In this document: positions 1-7,775 of the stretch, piece by piece
How the letters are laid out: the number at the start of each line of letters is the position of its first letter
Position numbering within the stretch: position 1 is the stretch's first letter
Assembly: GCF_001431295.2 (NCBI RefSeq)
Contig: NZ_LKAJ02000001.1
Span: 2,232,001 to 2,296,000, forward strand
Length of the DNA stretch: 64,000 nucleotides
From: Candidatus Berkiella aquae
Lineage (GTDB): Bacteria; Pseudomonadota; Gammaproteobacteria; Berkiellales; Berkiellaceae
Reading direction: 5' to 3'
Translations under genes and position numbers: made by a program
Notes under the pieces: generated by a model
The model's database searches: none
Told to the model about the DNA's origin: nothing
What the model saw: only the letters and a program-made list of their open reading frames with translations

Positions 1-618
1 CTTTTTCTCTATTTTTGTTTCTGGTTTTTTATTTGTTTTATTTGATTCAGATTTACCCGCTTTCTCAGAGTTCCCAGCTTTACCTGATTTGTCTGTTTTA
101 TCTGATTTAGTCACGTTATCTTCATCTGTAAATTTAAAGGCTTTTGCGTATTCTTCAGGTAACTGTTCTTTCAGCCATAGTGATAATACCTGGACTCGTG
201 GAATAAAATAAGATGTTTGCCACCAAGATTCTTTGGGTAAAAAGGTCAACCCTCCGAGTAATACTAAAATGACGAGTAGCACCACACCCCGAAATAATCC
301 AAAAATGGATCCTAGCACCCGATCGGCAACACTAAAAGGTGTTTTACGAACAAGCGTGCCTATAAAATAATTAAAAATAGCCCCAACAAAGACTACCCCA
401 ACAAATATCAATAAAAATGCACAAAGCAATCGAATAGACGGCGTTTTAGTAAACGTCATATGTTCAGCAAGTTGATTGGTAAACATGGATGCTAGGACAA
501 TCGCCACAATCCATGTTATTAAAGAAATTAATTCTTTAATAAACCCACGTACTATCCCAATCAAAATTGAAACCAGAATAAGACCTGAAATGATAATATC
601 CGGTGTTCCAATCGTCAT
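1..618 (-). CDS. cvpA: CvpA family membrane protein (partial, C-terminus off the window)
   Basis: The reading frame starts at the ATG at 618 and runs off the left edge, so 206 residues are visible. It opens MTIGTPDIIISGLILVSI and has about four hydrophobic segments with the family pattern G-x-x-R-G-F-I-K-E-L in the first loop and D-R-x-L-G-x-x-F-G-L-x-R-G later. The tail after about residue 165 is Lys/Ser/Asp/Glu-rich and looks disordered. CvpA family proteins are inner-membrane proteins first linked to colicin V production and usually lie upstream of purF; the position after folC and the SPOR protein gene is the standard one. The family is clear; its biochemical role is not settled. Confidence 0.93.
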   Translation of the reverse strand, partial: MTIGTPDIIISGLILVSILIGIVRGFIKELISLITWIVAIVLASMFTNQLAEHMTFTKTPSIRLLCAFLLIFVGVVFVGAIFNYFIGTLVRKTPFSVADRVLGSIFGLFRGVVLLVILVLLGGLTFLPKESWWQTSYFIPRVQVLSLWLKEQLPEEYAKAFKFTDEDNVTKSDKTDKSGKAGNSEKAGKSESNKTNKKPETKIEKK

Positions 619-694
619 CGTTTCGCTCCTTGACTCAATAAACGCTTTATGAATAATATTGACTCAAACCATTTTGCTTCAAGCGCCTGGAAGC

Positions 695-824
695 ATATAC
701 CCACAACAGATGATTTCTCGGTTAGGCGGCGAGTGTTCGAGCAATAGGAGTGTACATAAAGTACATGACTATTGTGAGAATCACGAAGCCAACAACACCG
801 ATGATTCATCTGTGAAGGGTATAT
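695..824. repeat. Palindromic intergenic element, full copy A
   Basis: A 130-bp element fills most of the gap between cvpA and the SPOR protein gene. It is bounded by imperfect inverted ends that begin ATATACCC and end GGGTATAT. The centre is a nested hairpin: CAATAG (742-747), GAG, TGTAC (751-755), loop ATAAA, GTACA (761-765), TGA, CTATTG (769-774). A GGCGGC block lies to its left and a GAAGCCAACAAC block to its right. The same layout recurs at 15045-15146 and 57619-57744, and the ends recur inside lpxK. Its low-complexity reading frames look fortuitous. It could be a mobile palindromic element or a processed RNA structure. Confidence 0.8.
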
Positions 825-825
825 A

Positions 826-1881
826 TTAATGGGGTTCATAACGTACCACTATCCCATCAATTTGAAATTTCATTCCCAACGTCGCACATAGTCTATCCGC
901 ATCATCTCTTCTGGCATGAGGTCCTACCATCACAACTGTTAAATCCATCCCATAACGATTAACATGGCGCGTAAAAGCCGGATACCCCGCTGCTTTCAAT
1001 TTCTTTAATAGATTACTTGCATTACTGTGCTCTGCAAATGAGCCCATTTGTACAACCCAACCGCCTTTAGCAACATGCGCCGGTATCTTTGCTGGCTTTG
1101 ATTTCACCACTTCTTTATGTTTTTCAACTTTAGGTGCTTCTGCGCGCTTCACTGGTTGTGCTAATTTTTCTTGCTCATGTTTTGCTTGCTCTTGAGCTTG
1201 TTGTACTTTTGCTTCTTCGAGCTTTCTTTGTTCTAGCTTGGCTTGCTCAAGTTTTGCTTGTTCTTTCGCTTGTTGTGCTTTTGCTTCTTCGAGCTTTTGT
1301 TGTTCTAGCTTGGCTTGTGTAATTTCCTCTTGACGTTTTTTGTCTTGCGCCAATTTCGTCATTTGTTCTTTTTGTGCTTGTTGTCGCTTTTCTTCCTCAA
1401 GCTTTGCTTGTTCTTGCTTTGCTTGTTCAATTTCAGCCTGACGGCGTTGTGCTTGTTCAAGCTTTTCTTGTTCCTGCTTTGCCTTCAGAGCTTCCGCTTG
1501 ATGACGCTTATCTTCTTCAAGTTTTAATTGTTCAATTTTTGCTTGTTCACGTTGTTGCAAAGCTGCTTTTTCTTGTTCTGCTTTTAAGCTTTCAGCTTGT
1601 TTTTGCGCATTTTCATCTTGCGTTTTGATCTCGGGTCTATCGCTGATAGGTTGCTTATCATCATATACGACTGGCTTTTCACTAGAGGATTCCTTTAGCT
1701 TTGCTAAAATATCAGGCTTTTGATTTTTATCATTCTCGTTCTTTGCAACAGAAGCAGAAGGAGTCTCTTGCGTAACATTTGACTTTGGATTTTGTGTATT
1801 TTCAAGCAGCATAGGAACAAAAATCACTCCTAATGCAATGACCACGATAAGTCCAAAAAGCCTTTCTTTTAACTTACTCAT
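826..1881 (-). CDS. dedD: DedD-like SPOR-domain cell-division protein
   Basis: This 351-residue protein has one N-terminal membrane span (about residues 8-26), then a very long Gln/Lys/Glu/Ala-rich stretch (about 95-265) that should form an extended coiled coil or helix, and a C-terminal SPOR domain (about 275-345, starting GGWVVQMGSF). SPOR domains bind denuded septal peptidoglycan, so a role at the division site is likely. I chose the ATG at 1881 because an AGGG ribosome site lies eight bases upstream; an in-frame ATG 18 bases earlier has none. The helix is built of degenerate short repeats (KLEQAKLEQRKLEEAK type), making the protein longer than the roughly 220 residues of E. coli DedD. It sits between folC and cvpA as usual. 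Assigning DedD rather than another SPOR protein rests mainly on position. Confidence 0.88.
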   Translation of the reverse strand: MSKLKERLFGLIVVIALGVIFVPMLLENTQNPKSNVTQETPSASVAKNENDKNQKPDILAKLKESSSEKPVVYDDKQPISDRPEIKTQDENAQKQAESLKAEQEKAALQQREQAKIEQLKLEEDKRHQAEALKAKQEQEKLEQAQRRQAEIEQAKQEQAKLEEEKRQQAQKEQMTKLAQDKKRQEEITQAKLEQQKLEEAKAQQAKEQAKLEQAKLEQRKLEEAKVQQAQEQAKHEQEKLAQPVKRAEAPKVEKHKEVVKSKPAKIPAHVAKGGWVVQMGSFAEHSNASNLLKKLKAAGYPAFTRHVNRYGMDLTVVMVGPHARRDDADRLCATLGMKFQIDGIVVRYEPH

Positions 1882-1911
1882 GTTAATATCCCTAAACAAA
1901 GAATGTGAACA

Positions 1912-3237
1912 TCAGCAAACAGATTCTGTTAAATCTGACGTAAGCAAACCATTTTGCAAAGTCATATCATCTTTTAACAAAATCCCAAGCACACTACTCA
2001 CTGTATAAAATGATCCAAATACAATAATATGATCTCCTGGTATTGCCCGACTCATTGCCGCTTGAAATGCATCCAGTAAGGTATTGCAAACTGTTGCGTT
2101 CGTAACGCTGTTTGCTTTTAATAGCCCTGCTAATATTGATGGTTTAGCAGCTCGATTATTGTCTAATCCCCCCACAAACCAATCACTCACTCTCTCTAAC
2201 ATGGGTGAAATAATTTGCATTAAATCTTTGTCTTCTAAACTTGCCCAGACTGCCAATGCTTTTTTATGACCTAACTGTTGGTGCAATTTCTGTGCTAAAC
2301 GAGCTGAAGATGCCGCATTATGTGCCACATCAAAAATAATAGAAACGCCTTTGTGTTTTAATGTTTGAAAGCGTCCTAACATCGTCATATCTTTAATACT
2401 ATTTAGCTGTTCTTTCAGTTCAGGCAGCCTAATCATGTTTTTACTGAACACAGTATAGGCAGCGAATGCTAATGAAACACTATTTTCGGGTAAATTGAAT
2501 GAGGGAATATTGATGGTTTTGTTATCAAACTGCCACGTTTCATTATTATCATCTATAAAATCAAAATCCTCACCTTCAATCCAAGCTGGATTTTGATGCT
2601 GCTCTATTGCAGCCAGCAAAGTATCAATTTTAGCTTCCTTACTTAAAATAACAGGGATCTCTTTTCGAAGAATGCCCGCTTTTTCACGCGCAATGGCCGA
2701 ACGCGTCGTTCCTAAAAGCTGTTCATGATCCAGGCTAATCGAAGTGATGATTGCCATACTGGGTGCTATCACATTCACCGCATCCAAACGCCCACCTAAA
2801 CCCACTTCTAAAATAATGACATCAAGCTTTGGAGAAGCAGCCTGAAAAACAGCAAAAGCAGCTAAAGTCGTGTATTCAAAAAAAGTTAAGCCTTGTCCCT
2901 TGGCGTATTCTTCAATTTTCTGAAAAGCATCACACAACGTGCTATCGGATACACATTGGCCGTTTAATTGAATTCTCTCGTTAAAATGTAATAGATGGGG
3001 AGAAGAATAAGTCCCCACCTTTAAACCCGCTGCTTGCAGCAAGGTAGCCAGCACGGCAACCGTAGAACCTTTTCCATTCGTTCCAGCAACCGTGATGACA
3101 GGACAAGTAAAATGAAGTATTTTCGCTTGGGTACCAATGGCCAAGACGCGATCTAAGCCTAAATCAATGACATGTTGTGGTCTTGAATGCTCAATGTAGG
3201 CCAACCAATTAGCCAAATCAGAGCCTTCTGCTATCAC
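1912..3237 (-). CDS. folC: Bifunctional folylpolyglutamate synthase / dihydrofolate synthase
   Basis: This 441-residue Mur-ligase-type enzyme adds glutamate to dihydropteroate and extends the polyglutamate tail of folates in the cytoplasm. The ATP-binding loop [11 protein letters not shown] is visible near residue 50, followed by the family segment [12 protein letters not shown] and the FDVAHN motif in the C-terminal half. Length matches the family. The start overlaps the end of accD by four bases, indicating translational coupling, and the gene is followed 30 bp later by the SPOR protein gene. The accD-folC-dedD-cvpA order is widely conserved in gammaproteobacteria. Confidence 0.96.
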   Translation of the reverse strand: MIAEGSDLANWLAYIEHSRPQHVIDLGLDRVLAIGTQAKILHFTCPVITVAGTNGKGSTVAVLATLLQAAGLKVGTYSSPHLLHFNERIQLNGQCVSDSTLCDAFQKIEEYAKGQGLTFFEYTTLAAFAVFQAASPKLDVIILEVGLGGRLDAVNVIAPSMAIITSISLDHEQLLGTTRSAIAREKAGILRKEIPVILSKEAKIDTLLAAIEQHQNPAWIEGEDFDFIDDNNETWQFDNKTINIPSFNLPENSVSLAFAAYTVFSKNMIRLPELKEQLNSIKDMTMLGRFQTLKHKGVSIIFDVAHNAASSARLAQKLHQQLGHKKALAVWASLEDKDLMQIISPMLERVSDWFVGGLDNNRAAKPSILAGLLKANSVTNATVCNTLLDAFQAAMSRAIPGDHIIVFGSFYTVSSVLGILLKDDMTLQNGLLTSDLTESVC

Positions 3238-4106
3238 GTCGCTTTCTCGCTCTTCTTATGCTGCATCAGTTTCTCTAAAATGGCAGCTATCCGATCCCGT
3301 AGCTCCCGTCTGTCAATGATCATGTCAATGGCGCCTTTTTCCAGCAAAAATTCACTTCGTTGGAAACCTTCTGGCAGTGTTTGTCGCACGGTTTGTTCAA
3401 TCACCCGAGGACCTGCAAAGCCAATTAATGCTTTGGGTTCTGCAATATTAATATCGCCCAACATGGCTAAACTTGCTGATACGCCCCCCATACAAGGATC
3501 GATCATCACGGAAATATAAGGCAATTTTGCTGCAGCCAATTTAGTTAATGCAGCACTGGTTTTAGCCATTTGCATTAACGAAAGCAACGATTCTTGCATT
3601 CGAGCTCCGCCACTGGTTGCAAAGCAAATCAATGGGACTCCCGCTTTCACCGCAGTCTCAACCGCTAACACGAAACGTTTACCAACAATCGTACCCATTG
3701 AGCCACCAATAAAGCTAAACTCAAATGCAGCCACCACTACTGGCATGTTATGTAAGGTACCACGCATGACAACGAGGGCATCTTTTTCACCCGTTTCTTT
3801 CTGCGCCGCACTAATTCTATCGCGATAGCGTTTTGTATCTTTAAATCTAAGTCTATCAACTGGCTCCATTTCTGAGCCAAGCTCATCACGGATCCCTTTA
3901 TCCAGAAACTGGTCAATTCTTTTGCGAGCCCCGATTCGATTGTGATAGCTACACTTAGGACAAACATCAAAATTTCGCTCAAGCTCTGCCTTAAACAAAA
4001 CCGCATTACAGGCTTGGCACTTTGTCCAAAGCCCTTCTGGAATAGATTTCTTTTTAACGGCACTGGACCGAATCTTGGCAGGAAGTAATTTTTGAAACCA
4101 ACTCAT
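3234..4106 (-). CDS. accD: Acetyl-CoA carboxylase carboxyltransferase beta subunit
   Basis: This 290-residue protein is the beta half of the carboxyltransferase that moves CO2 from biotin to acetyl-CoA, the first step of fatty-acid synthesis. The N-terminal four-cysteine zinc ribbon is present (CQAC about residue 33 and CPKC about residue 52), followed by the crotonase-like core with [21 protein letters not shown]. The C-terminus is short and ordinary. A weak AGGG site precedes the ATG at 4106. It lies downstream of truA with an 81-bp gap; trpF, trpB and trpA, often placed here, are absent. Confidence 0.97.
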   Translation of the reverse strand: MSWFQKLLPAKIRSSAVKKKSIPEGLWTKCQACNAVLFKAELERNFDVCPKCSYHNRIGARKRIDQFLDKGIRDELGSEMEPVDRLRFKDTKRYRDRISAAQKETGEKDALVVMRGTLHNMPVVVAAFEFSFIGGSMGTIVGKRFVLAVETAVKAGVPLICFATSGGARMQESLLSLMQMAKTSAALTKLAAAKLPYISVMIDPCMGGVSASLAMLGDINIAEPKALIGFAGPRVIEQTVRQTLPEGFQRSEFLLEKGAIDMIIDRRELRDRIAAILEKLMQHKKSEKAT

Positions 4107-4187
4107 AAAATTCGTTACCCTTAACCTAACTGGCTCGGAGTTTACCTAAAATAATGCAATAAACGCCAGTAAGAAAATTAAGCTGCA

Positions 4188-4991
4188 TTACGCTGTTAAA
4201 ACCGGAGAGGGCAAGAACCAAGGCATCCGAATGGGCTCAGGCAACCCAAAATTATCTGGATACCTAACATCCACAAGGTATAAGCCTTGAGGAGGTGCGG
4301 TCAATCCTGCTGCACGCCGATCTTTTGCTGCTAACACCTCTTTTATCCAGGTGTCAGGGCATTTACCCTGCCCAACCATCAACAGTGAGCCAACAATATT
4401 GCGCACCATGTGATATAGGAAAGCATTCGCAGTAATATCTAAAATAATGTTATCGCCTAGTCTATGAAACTGAACCGCAGAGATCGTCCTAATCGGTGTT
4501 TTTGCTTGGCAATGCGCCCCTCGAAAAGAGCTAAAATCATGCTTACCGAGGAGGTATTGCGCACCAGATTGCATCGCATCCACATCGAGTGTTGGCAATA
4601 TCCAAGTAACCCCATGGCGTAAAATACCAGGACTGACAGCCCGGTTAACAATGATATAGCAGTATCGACGTGATAACGCGGATTTTCTGGCATCGAAATC
4701 GGTTGAGACTGGCTGCATCCAACAAACCCGGATATCAGGGGGTAAATAGCTATTAACCCCACGGACCCAAGCTATCGGAGCTCTATCAGCCTCTGAATCA
4801 AAATGAATAACCTGATTACTCGCATGTACACCTGCATCGGTACGACCTGCGCAGTAGGTCAAAATGGAGTGGTTAGCAACTTTGCTAATGGCCGTCTCTA
4901 AAGATTCTTGCACTGAAGAACGCTTTTTTTGGCGTTGCCAACCAAAATAACGACTACCATCATATTCGATGCCCAAGGCAATTCGTTGCAT
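4188..4991 (-). CDS. truA: tRNA pseudouridine(38-40) synthase
   Basis: This 267-residue enzyme isomerises uridines 38-40 in the tRNA anticodon arm. The catalytic aspartate lies in CAGRTDAGVHASNQ near residue 52, and the conserved FLYHMVRNIVGSL segment is in the C-terminal half. Length and termini match the family. It starts 13 bp after the end of the unrecognised 547-residue gene, so the two are probably cotranscribed, and it precedes accD. Confidence 0.97.
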   Translation of the reverse strand: MQRIALGIEYDGSRYFGWQRQKKRSSVQESLETAISKVANHSILTYCAGRTDAGVHASNQVIHFDSEADRAPIAWVRGVNSYLPPDIRVCWMQPVSTDFDARKSALSRRYCYIIVNRAVSPGILRHGVTWILPTLDVDAMQSGAQYLLGKHDFSSFRGAHCQAKTPIRTISAVQFHRLGDNIILDITANAFLYHMVRNIVGSLLMVGQGKCPDTWIKEVLAAKDRRAAGLTAPPQGLYLVDVRYPDNFGLPEPIRMPWFLPSPVLTA

Positions 4992-5004
4992 AACGGTTCA
5001 AACA

Positions 5005-6648
5005 TTATCTAGAACGAGGGGGCAGATTATACCAAATATGGATTGACTTCGCATCAGTCTTAGAAGGGGGTAATGGGTGATCTTCACCCAATGCGGCATC
5101 CTTGTCTTTTTGCGCCAGTTCATTCAGGGGTTGTTGGCGAATACGTGCCGCCAAATAAGCAGAATTAAGCGCCATCGAGGTCTTGGTGTCTTTGAGGATG
5201 GATTGCTGTACCCTTCCCTCATCCGGAGTCATCAAAGTCGCTATCCGTACTTGGGGGACTACATCAACCGTCACGGAAGGTAACGGTTGCTCACCTTCAG
5301 CAAATAAATTCAATTGCTCTTTCAACTGCGCTGAGCGGGAGAACATTTGATAAAAATGGAAGTATTGGCCATAGGCAATTTCTGTCTGTAATTGCCCTAA
5401 TACAACACTATCATGAAAATCGACCGCGATTTGATTAAAAGCAATTTCGTTTAACTTATCGGTCGTCACTCTATCGGAGAGAAATTCTTGTGGTAATCGT
5501 TGATAAACCAGCTCTTCGATTAGCATGGTATAAAAACGTTCAAAAGCATCTGTTCGAAGCAAGAAATTATTATATCCTCTTTGCTCACTAAAACCGAATC
5601 TATCTCCCTTCAAATAATCATTCATTAAATCATAACGAGAATAGGTTTTTCTTGCTAACGCATTCAATGTGGCAACACTGAGTCCAAAATACTTGGTAAA
5701 AACAGAAGAAACAAGCGGGTGTTGCATCCATCCACGATTGCTTGAGGTTAACTCAGGTGAGGTAGGATGCTTTAAACCATAAGACGATTCTTCTTTTTCG
5801 GTCTGTAATACCACATTCAAAGCATAAGGGATTGGATAATCAATTAATTTATCAAAAGACAAATCAATCTCAACCGTTAATATATTTGATAATTTCTCAT
5901 TAAATTGATCAATTTTCGTTGTGGCTTGTTGTGGTAATAATTTTAACTCTTGATAATCTACTTCCACTTTTCGTATGGTGTCGACTATTCGCTTATTTTG
6001 CGATAAATGACTAATGCAAATGTGCATCTCGAAATTTTGATTGGTATGTGCCGGGGCTAATAGATAGAGCTTATTCTTTTCAATGCCTTGTGCTTGACAA
6101 TCTTCTAGGCCTAAACCTTGTTTTACTTGATTAGCGCTAAAAATAGTGGTTATCTGTGCAGGAATAGAGAACAGCCCCGCGCCTTCTTTGGGTAATTCAA
6201 TTTTACCATCTTTATTGAGCAGAATTTCATATTGATTTCCGACAATATCAGTGACTAGCACAAACTCTGCTAATGGATAATTTTCAATCAGTCGATGATG
6301 ACCTTTGGCTACATAGCCATTGAAACCAATGACTTTAGCAACTAATGCAGGACCTGAAAAGAAAGCATTTGGTAACAGATCGCATAAATTTAAAACGGGT
6401 ACACTGACTTCTAAGACATGATCTTCATCTAATAATGCCAGTTCTTCATCAAGTGGTATTTCAATCCAATGCGGTTTTAAATGAGGCAGAATATCTTTTG
6501 TTGCAAGGCGTGCTAATGTGTTTTCAAATAAATCATAAGATAATGAATGCTGGCACCAATAAGGCAACATCCGTACTTGGTGAGAATTTAATATTCTTGG
6601 GATCGTTATTTCATTATCTGATTTTTTATTCAGAGAATTTATAGCCAC
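5005..6648 (-). CDS. Unrecognised 547-residue cytoplasmic protein
   Basis: I do not recognise this protein. It begins at a GTG (6648) with an AAGGAG site six bases upstream, which fixes the start well. There is no signal peptide or membrane span. The first 300 residues look like mixed alpha/beta sequence; residues about 300-480 are rich in aromatic and acidic residues (for example TYSRYDLMNDYLKGDRFGF and IAYGQYFHFYQMFSR) and probably helical; the last 60 residues are charged and Pro-rich. It lies between fimV and truA where other gammaproteobacteria have no such gene, and stops 13 bp before truA. A role cannot be assigned. Confidence 0.85.
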   Translation of the reverse strand: MAINSLNKKSDNEITIPRILNSHQVRMLPYWCQHSLSYDLFENTLARLATKDILPHLKPHWIEIPLDEELALLDEDHVLEVSVPVLNLCDLLPNAFFSGPALVAKVIGFNGYVAKGHHRLIENYPLAEFVLVTDIVGNQYEILLNKDGKIELPKEGAGLFSIPAQITTIFSANQVKQGLGLEDCQAQGIEKNKLYLLAPAHTNQNFEMHICISHLSQNKRIVDTIRKVEVDYQELKLLPQQATTKIDQFNEKLSNILTVEIDLSFDKLIDYPIPYALNVVLQTEKEESSYGLKHPTSPELTSSNRGWMQHPLVSSVFTKYFGLSVATLNALARKTYSRYDLMNDYLKGDRFGFSEQRGYNNFLLRTDAFERFYTMLIEELVYQRLPQEFLSDRVTTDKLNEIAFNQIAVDFHDSVVLGQLQTEIAYGQYFHFYQMFSRSAQLKEQLNLFAEGEQPLPSVTVDVVPQVRIATLMTPDEGRVQQSILKDTKTSMALNSAYLAARIRQQPLNELAQKDKDAALGEDHPLPPSKTDAKSIHIWYNLPPRSR

Positions 6649-6726
6649 ACTGCTCTCCTTGTACGAATTTTAAGTATTCGACTTACTAATTATAGTTCGA
6701 AAGGATACAGCGTGTATACTGGCAAA

Positions 6727-6771
6727 AGGAAAACAAACTAAGGCTTTTTTAGCATTTTAGCCTGTTTTCCT
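6727..6771 (-). terminator. Intrinsic terminator-like hairpin between two unknown genes
   Basis: An AGGCT/AGCCT stem (6741-6745 with 6759-6763) is extended by GGAAAAC paired with GTTTTCC farther out, and T/A-rich tracts lie on both sides. On the minus strand it directly follows the stop of the 187-residue gene at 6779, so it probably ends that transcript before the promoter of the 547-residue gene. Confidence 0.55.
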
Positions 6772-6778
6772 TACAGTA

Positions 6779-7342
6779 TTATGGTGTGGGCGTTGTTACT
6801 TCAACTATTTGACTTTGTGTTAGATCAGCATGTTCCTGTTCATGCTCAATAAATTCACTTTCAACGAACAGATTAGTGAAATTAAAATACATCCCTTCGG
6901 ATGCTGACTCTTCAATCGACTCCAATGGCACTTCTAGTGATGCTAAGGGGATTTCTTCCTCATAAGCCAATGGCTGATCTTCCCAAAAGGGTTCTTGCAC
7001 ATCATTAGCCTCATTTTCATAATAATCAGCCAAACACTCTTCAGCTTCTTCTACGTGGGTATATAACAGCTGTTTTGCCGCATCTTCTTTGGAGTACCCT
7101 TCCAGCATTAATTCCTCCATAGAAGGACAAATTAGTTTATGATGCATCATAATAAACGTCTTTGCATCTGTTATCGTATAACCTTGATCCATCAAATCGT
7201 CTAATGATGGACAATCTAGATGCGGCATTTCTGCAAAAAATTCTTCTATTTCCTCAATGGTTGCATGATTGATATCTAAACCTTGATCTAAGAATTCTTG
7301 CTCTATTTCACGCTCTATTTCGTTACGCTTACGTTTTGTCAT
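6779..7342 (-). CDS. Unrecognised acidic 187-residue protein with an internal tandem repeat
   Basis: This small, strongly acidic protein has a basic first ten residues (MTKRKRNEIE), then two adjacent units of about 27 residues: CPSLDDLMDQGYTITDAKTF near 43-70 and CPSMEELMLEGYSKEDAAKQ near 71-98. Both share the pattern CPS-(L/M)-(D/E)-(D/E)-L-M-x-(Q/E)-GY-x-x-x-DA. A weaker unit may precede them. The rest is Glu-rich with no membrane span or signal. It resembles no family I know. A Glu-rich C-terminal region is a feature of many Dot/Icm-secreted proteins in Legionellales, but that alone is weak evidence. It is monocistronic, with a hairpin on each side. Confidence 0.8.
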   Translation of the reverse strand: MTKRKRNEIEREIEQEFLDQGLDINHATIEEIEEFFAEMPHLDCPSLDDLMDQGYTITDAKTFIMMHHKLICPSMEELMLEGYSKEDAAKQLLYTHVEEAEECLADYYENEANDVQEPFWEDQPLAYEEEIPLASLEVPLESIEESASEGMYFNFTNLFVESEFIEHEQEHADLTQSQIVEVTTPTP

Positions 7343-7521
7343 GATCTAACCCAATTTTTAACAACCATTTAAGTTCGAACAAATTATCTTAAATTTTGAA
7401 ATAAAGTAAGGGTATTCCTGACAAGCGTGATGATGTTAAAGACAAGATTACACAAGGTAAATGCGGGGCAAGAAGATGATACCAACAAGCTGAAGACGTA
7501 TTTAAAACCCCAAAAAGCAAA

Positions 7522-7549
7522 AGGGCTTCGTGTAAATACACTAAGCCCT
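7522..7549 (+). terminator. Strong hairpin followed by a T-rich tract
   Basis: The stem pairs AGGGCTT with AAGCCCT, skips one base each side, then pairs GTGT with ACAC around an AAAT loop. A T-rich tract follows from about 7556 on the plus strand, so it looks like a plus-strand terminator although no plus-strand gene precedes it. It may terminate an unannotated small RNA. Confidence 0.45.
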
Positions 7550-7707
7550 CCCCCGATATTTGTTATGTAATTTTTCTTCTTTTTATTATTATTTTTTCCC
7601 TGTTATGTTTATGTCTTCCTGCCTTTTCTTATTATTATAAACCCCAGTTTTTTATCGTTACGCCCATCGATCTGCGTCGACTTAAGCCTATTGAATCACA
7701 GGAGGAA

Positions 7708-7746
7708 AACACAAAATATTGTCCTTAAGGACATGGGTCTTGTGTT
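7708..7746. terminator. Hairpin just downstream of fimV
   Basis: AACACAA (7708-7714) pairs with TTGTGTT (7740-7746), with an inner stem TGTCC/GGACA around TTAA. It sits 30 bp past the fimV stop (minus strand) and could end the asd-fimV transcript. The run of T residues is poor, so the terminator reading is tentative. Confidence 0.4.
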
Positions 7747-7775
7747 CAAGTTTGGTGCCAGGTCAAAAAGGGATG

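Larger units (their letters stand above)
7343..7775. other. 433-bp intergenic region upstream of the 187-residue gene and downstream of fimV
   Basis: No convincing gene lies here. It contains two hairpins, at 7522-7549 and 7708-7746, separated by a pyrimidine-rich T-tract (about 7560-7660), and presumably the promoter of the minus-strand 187-residue gene. A 46-codon plus-strand frame at 7430-7570 has no ribosome site and runs through the first hairpin, so I do not call it. Confidence 0.6.

Noticed and set aside
615-839. 74-codon minus-strand frame between cvpA and the SPOR protein gene
   Set aside because: It reads straight through the palindromic element and has no ribosome site; composition is not protein-like.
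1095-1620. Plus-strand hydrophobic Leu-rich frames opposite the SPOR protein gene
   Set aside because: They are antisense readings of the Lys/Gln/Glu-rich coiled coil, which give Leu/Phe-rich strings.
7430-7570. 46-codon plus-strand frame in the gap near fimV
   Set aside because: No ribosome site, and it crosses the strong hairpin at 7522-7549.
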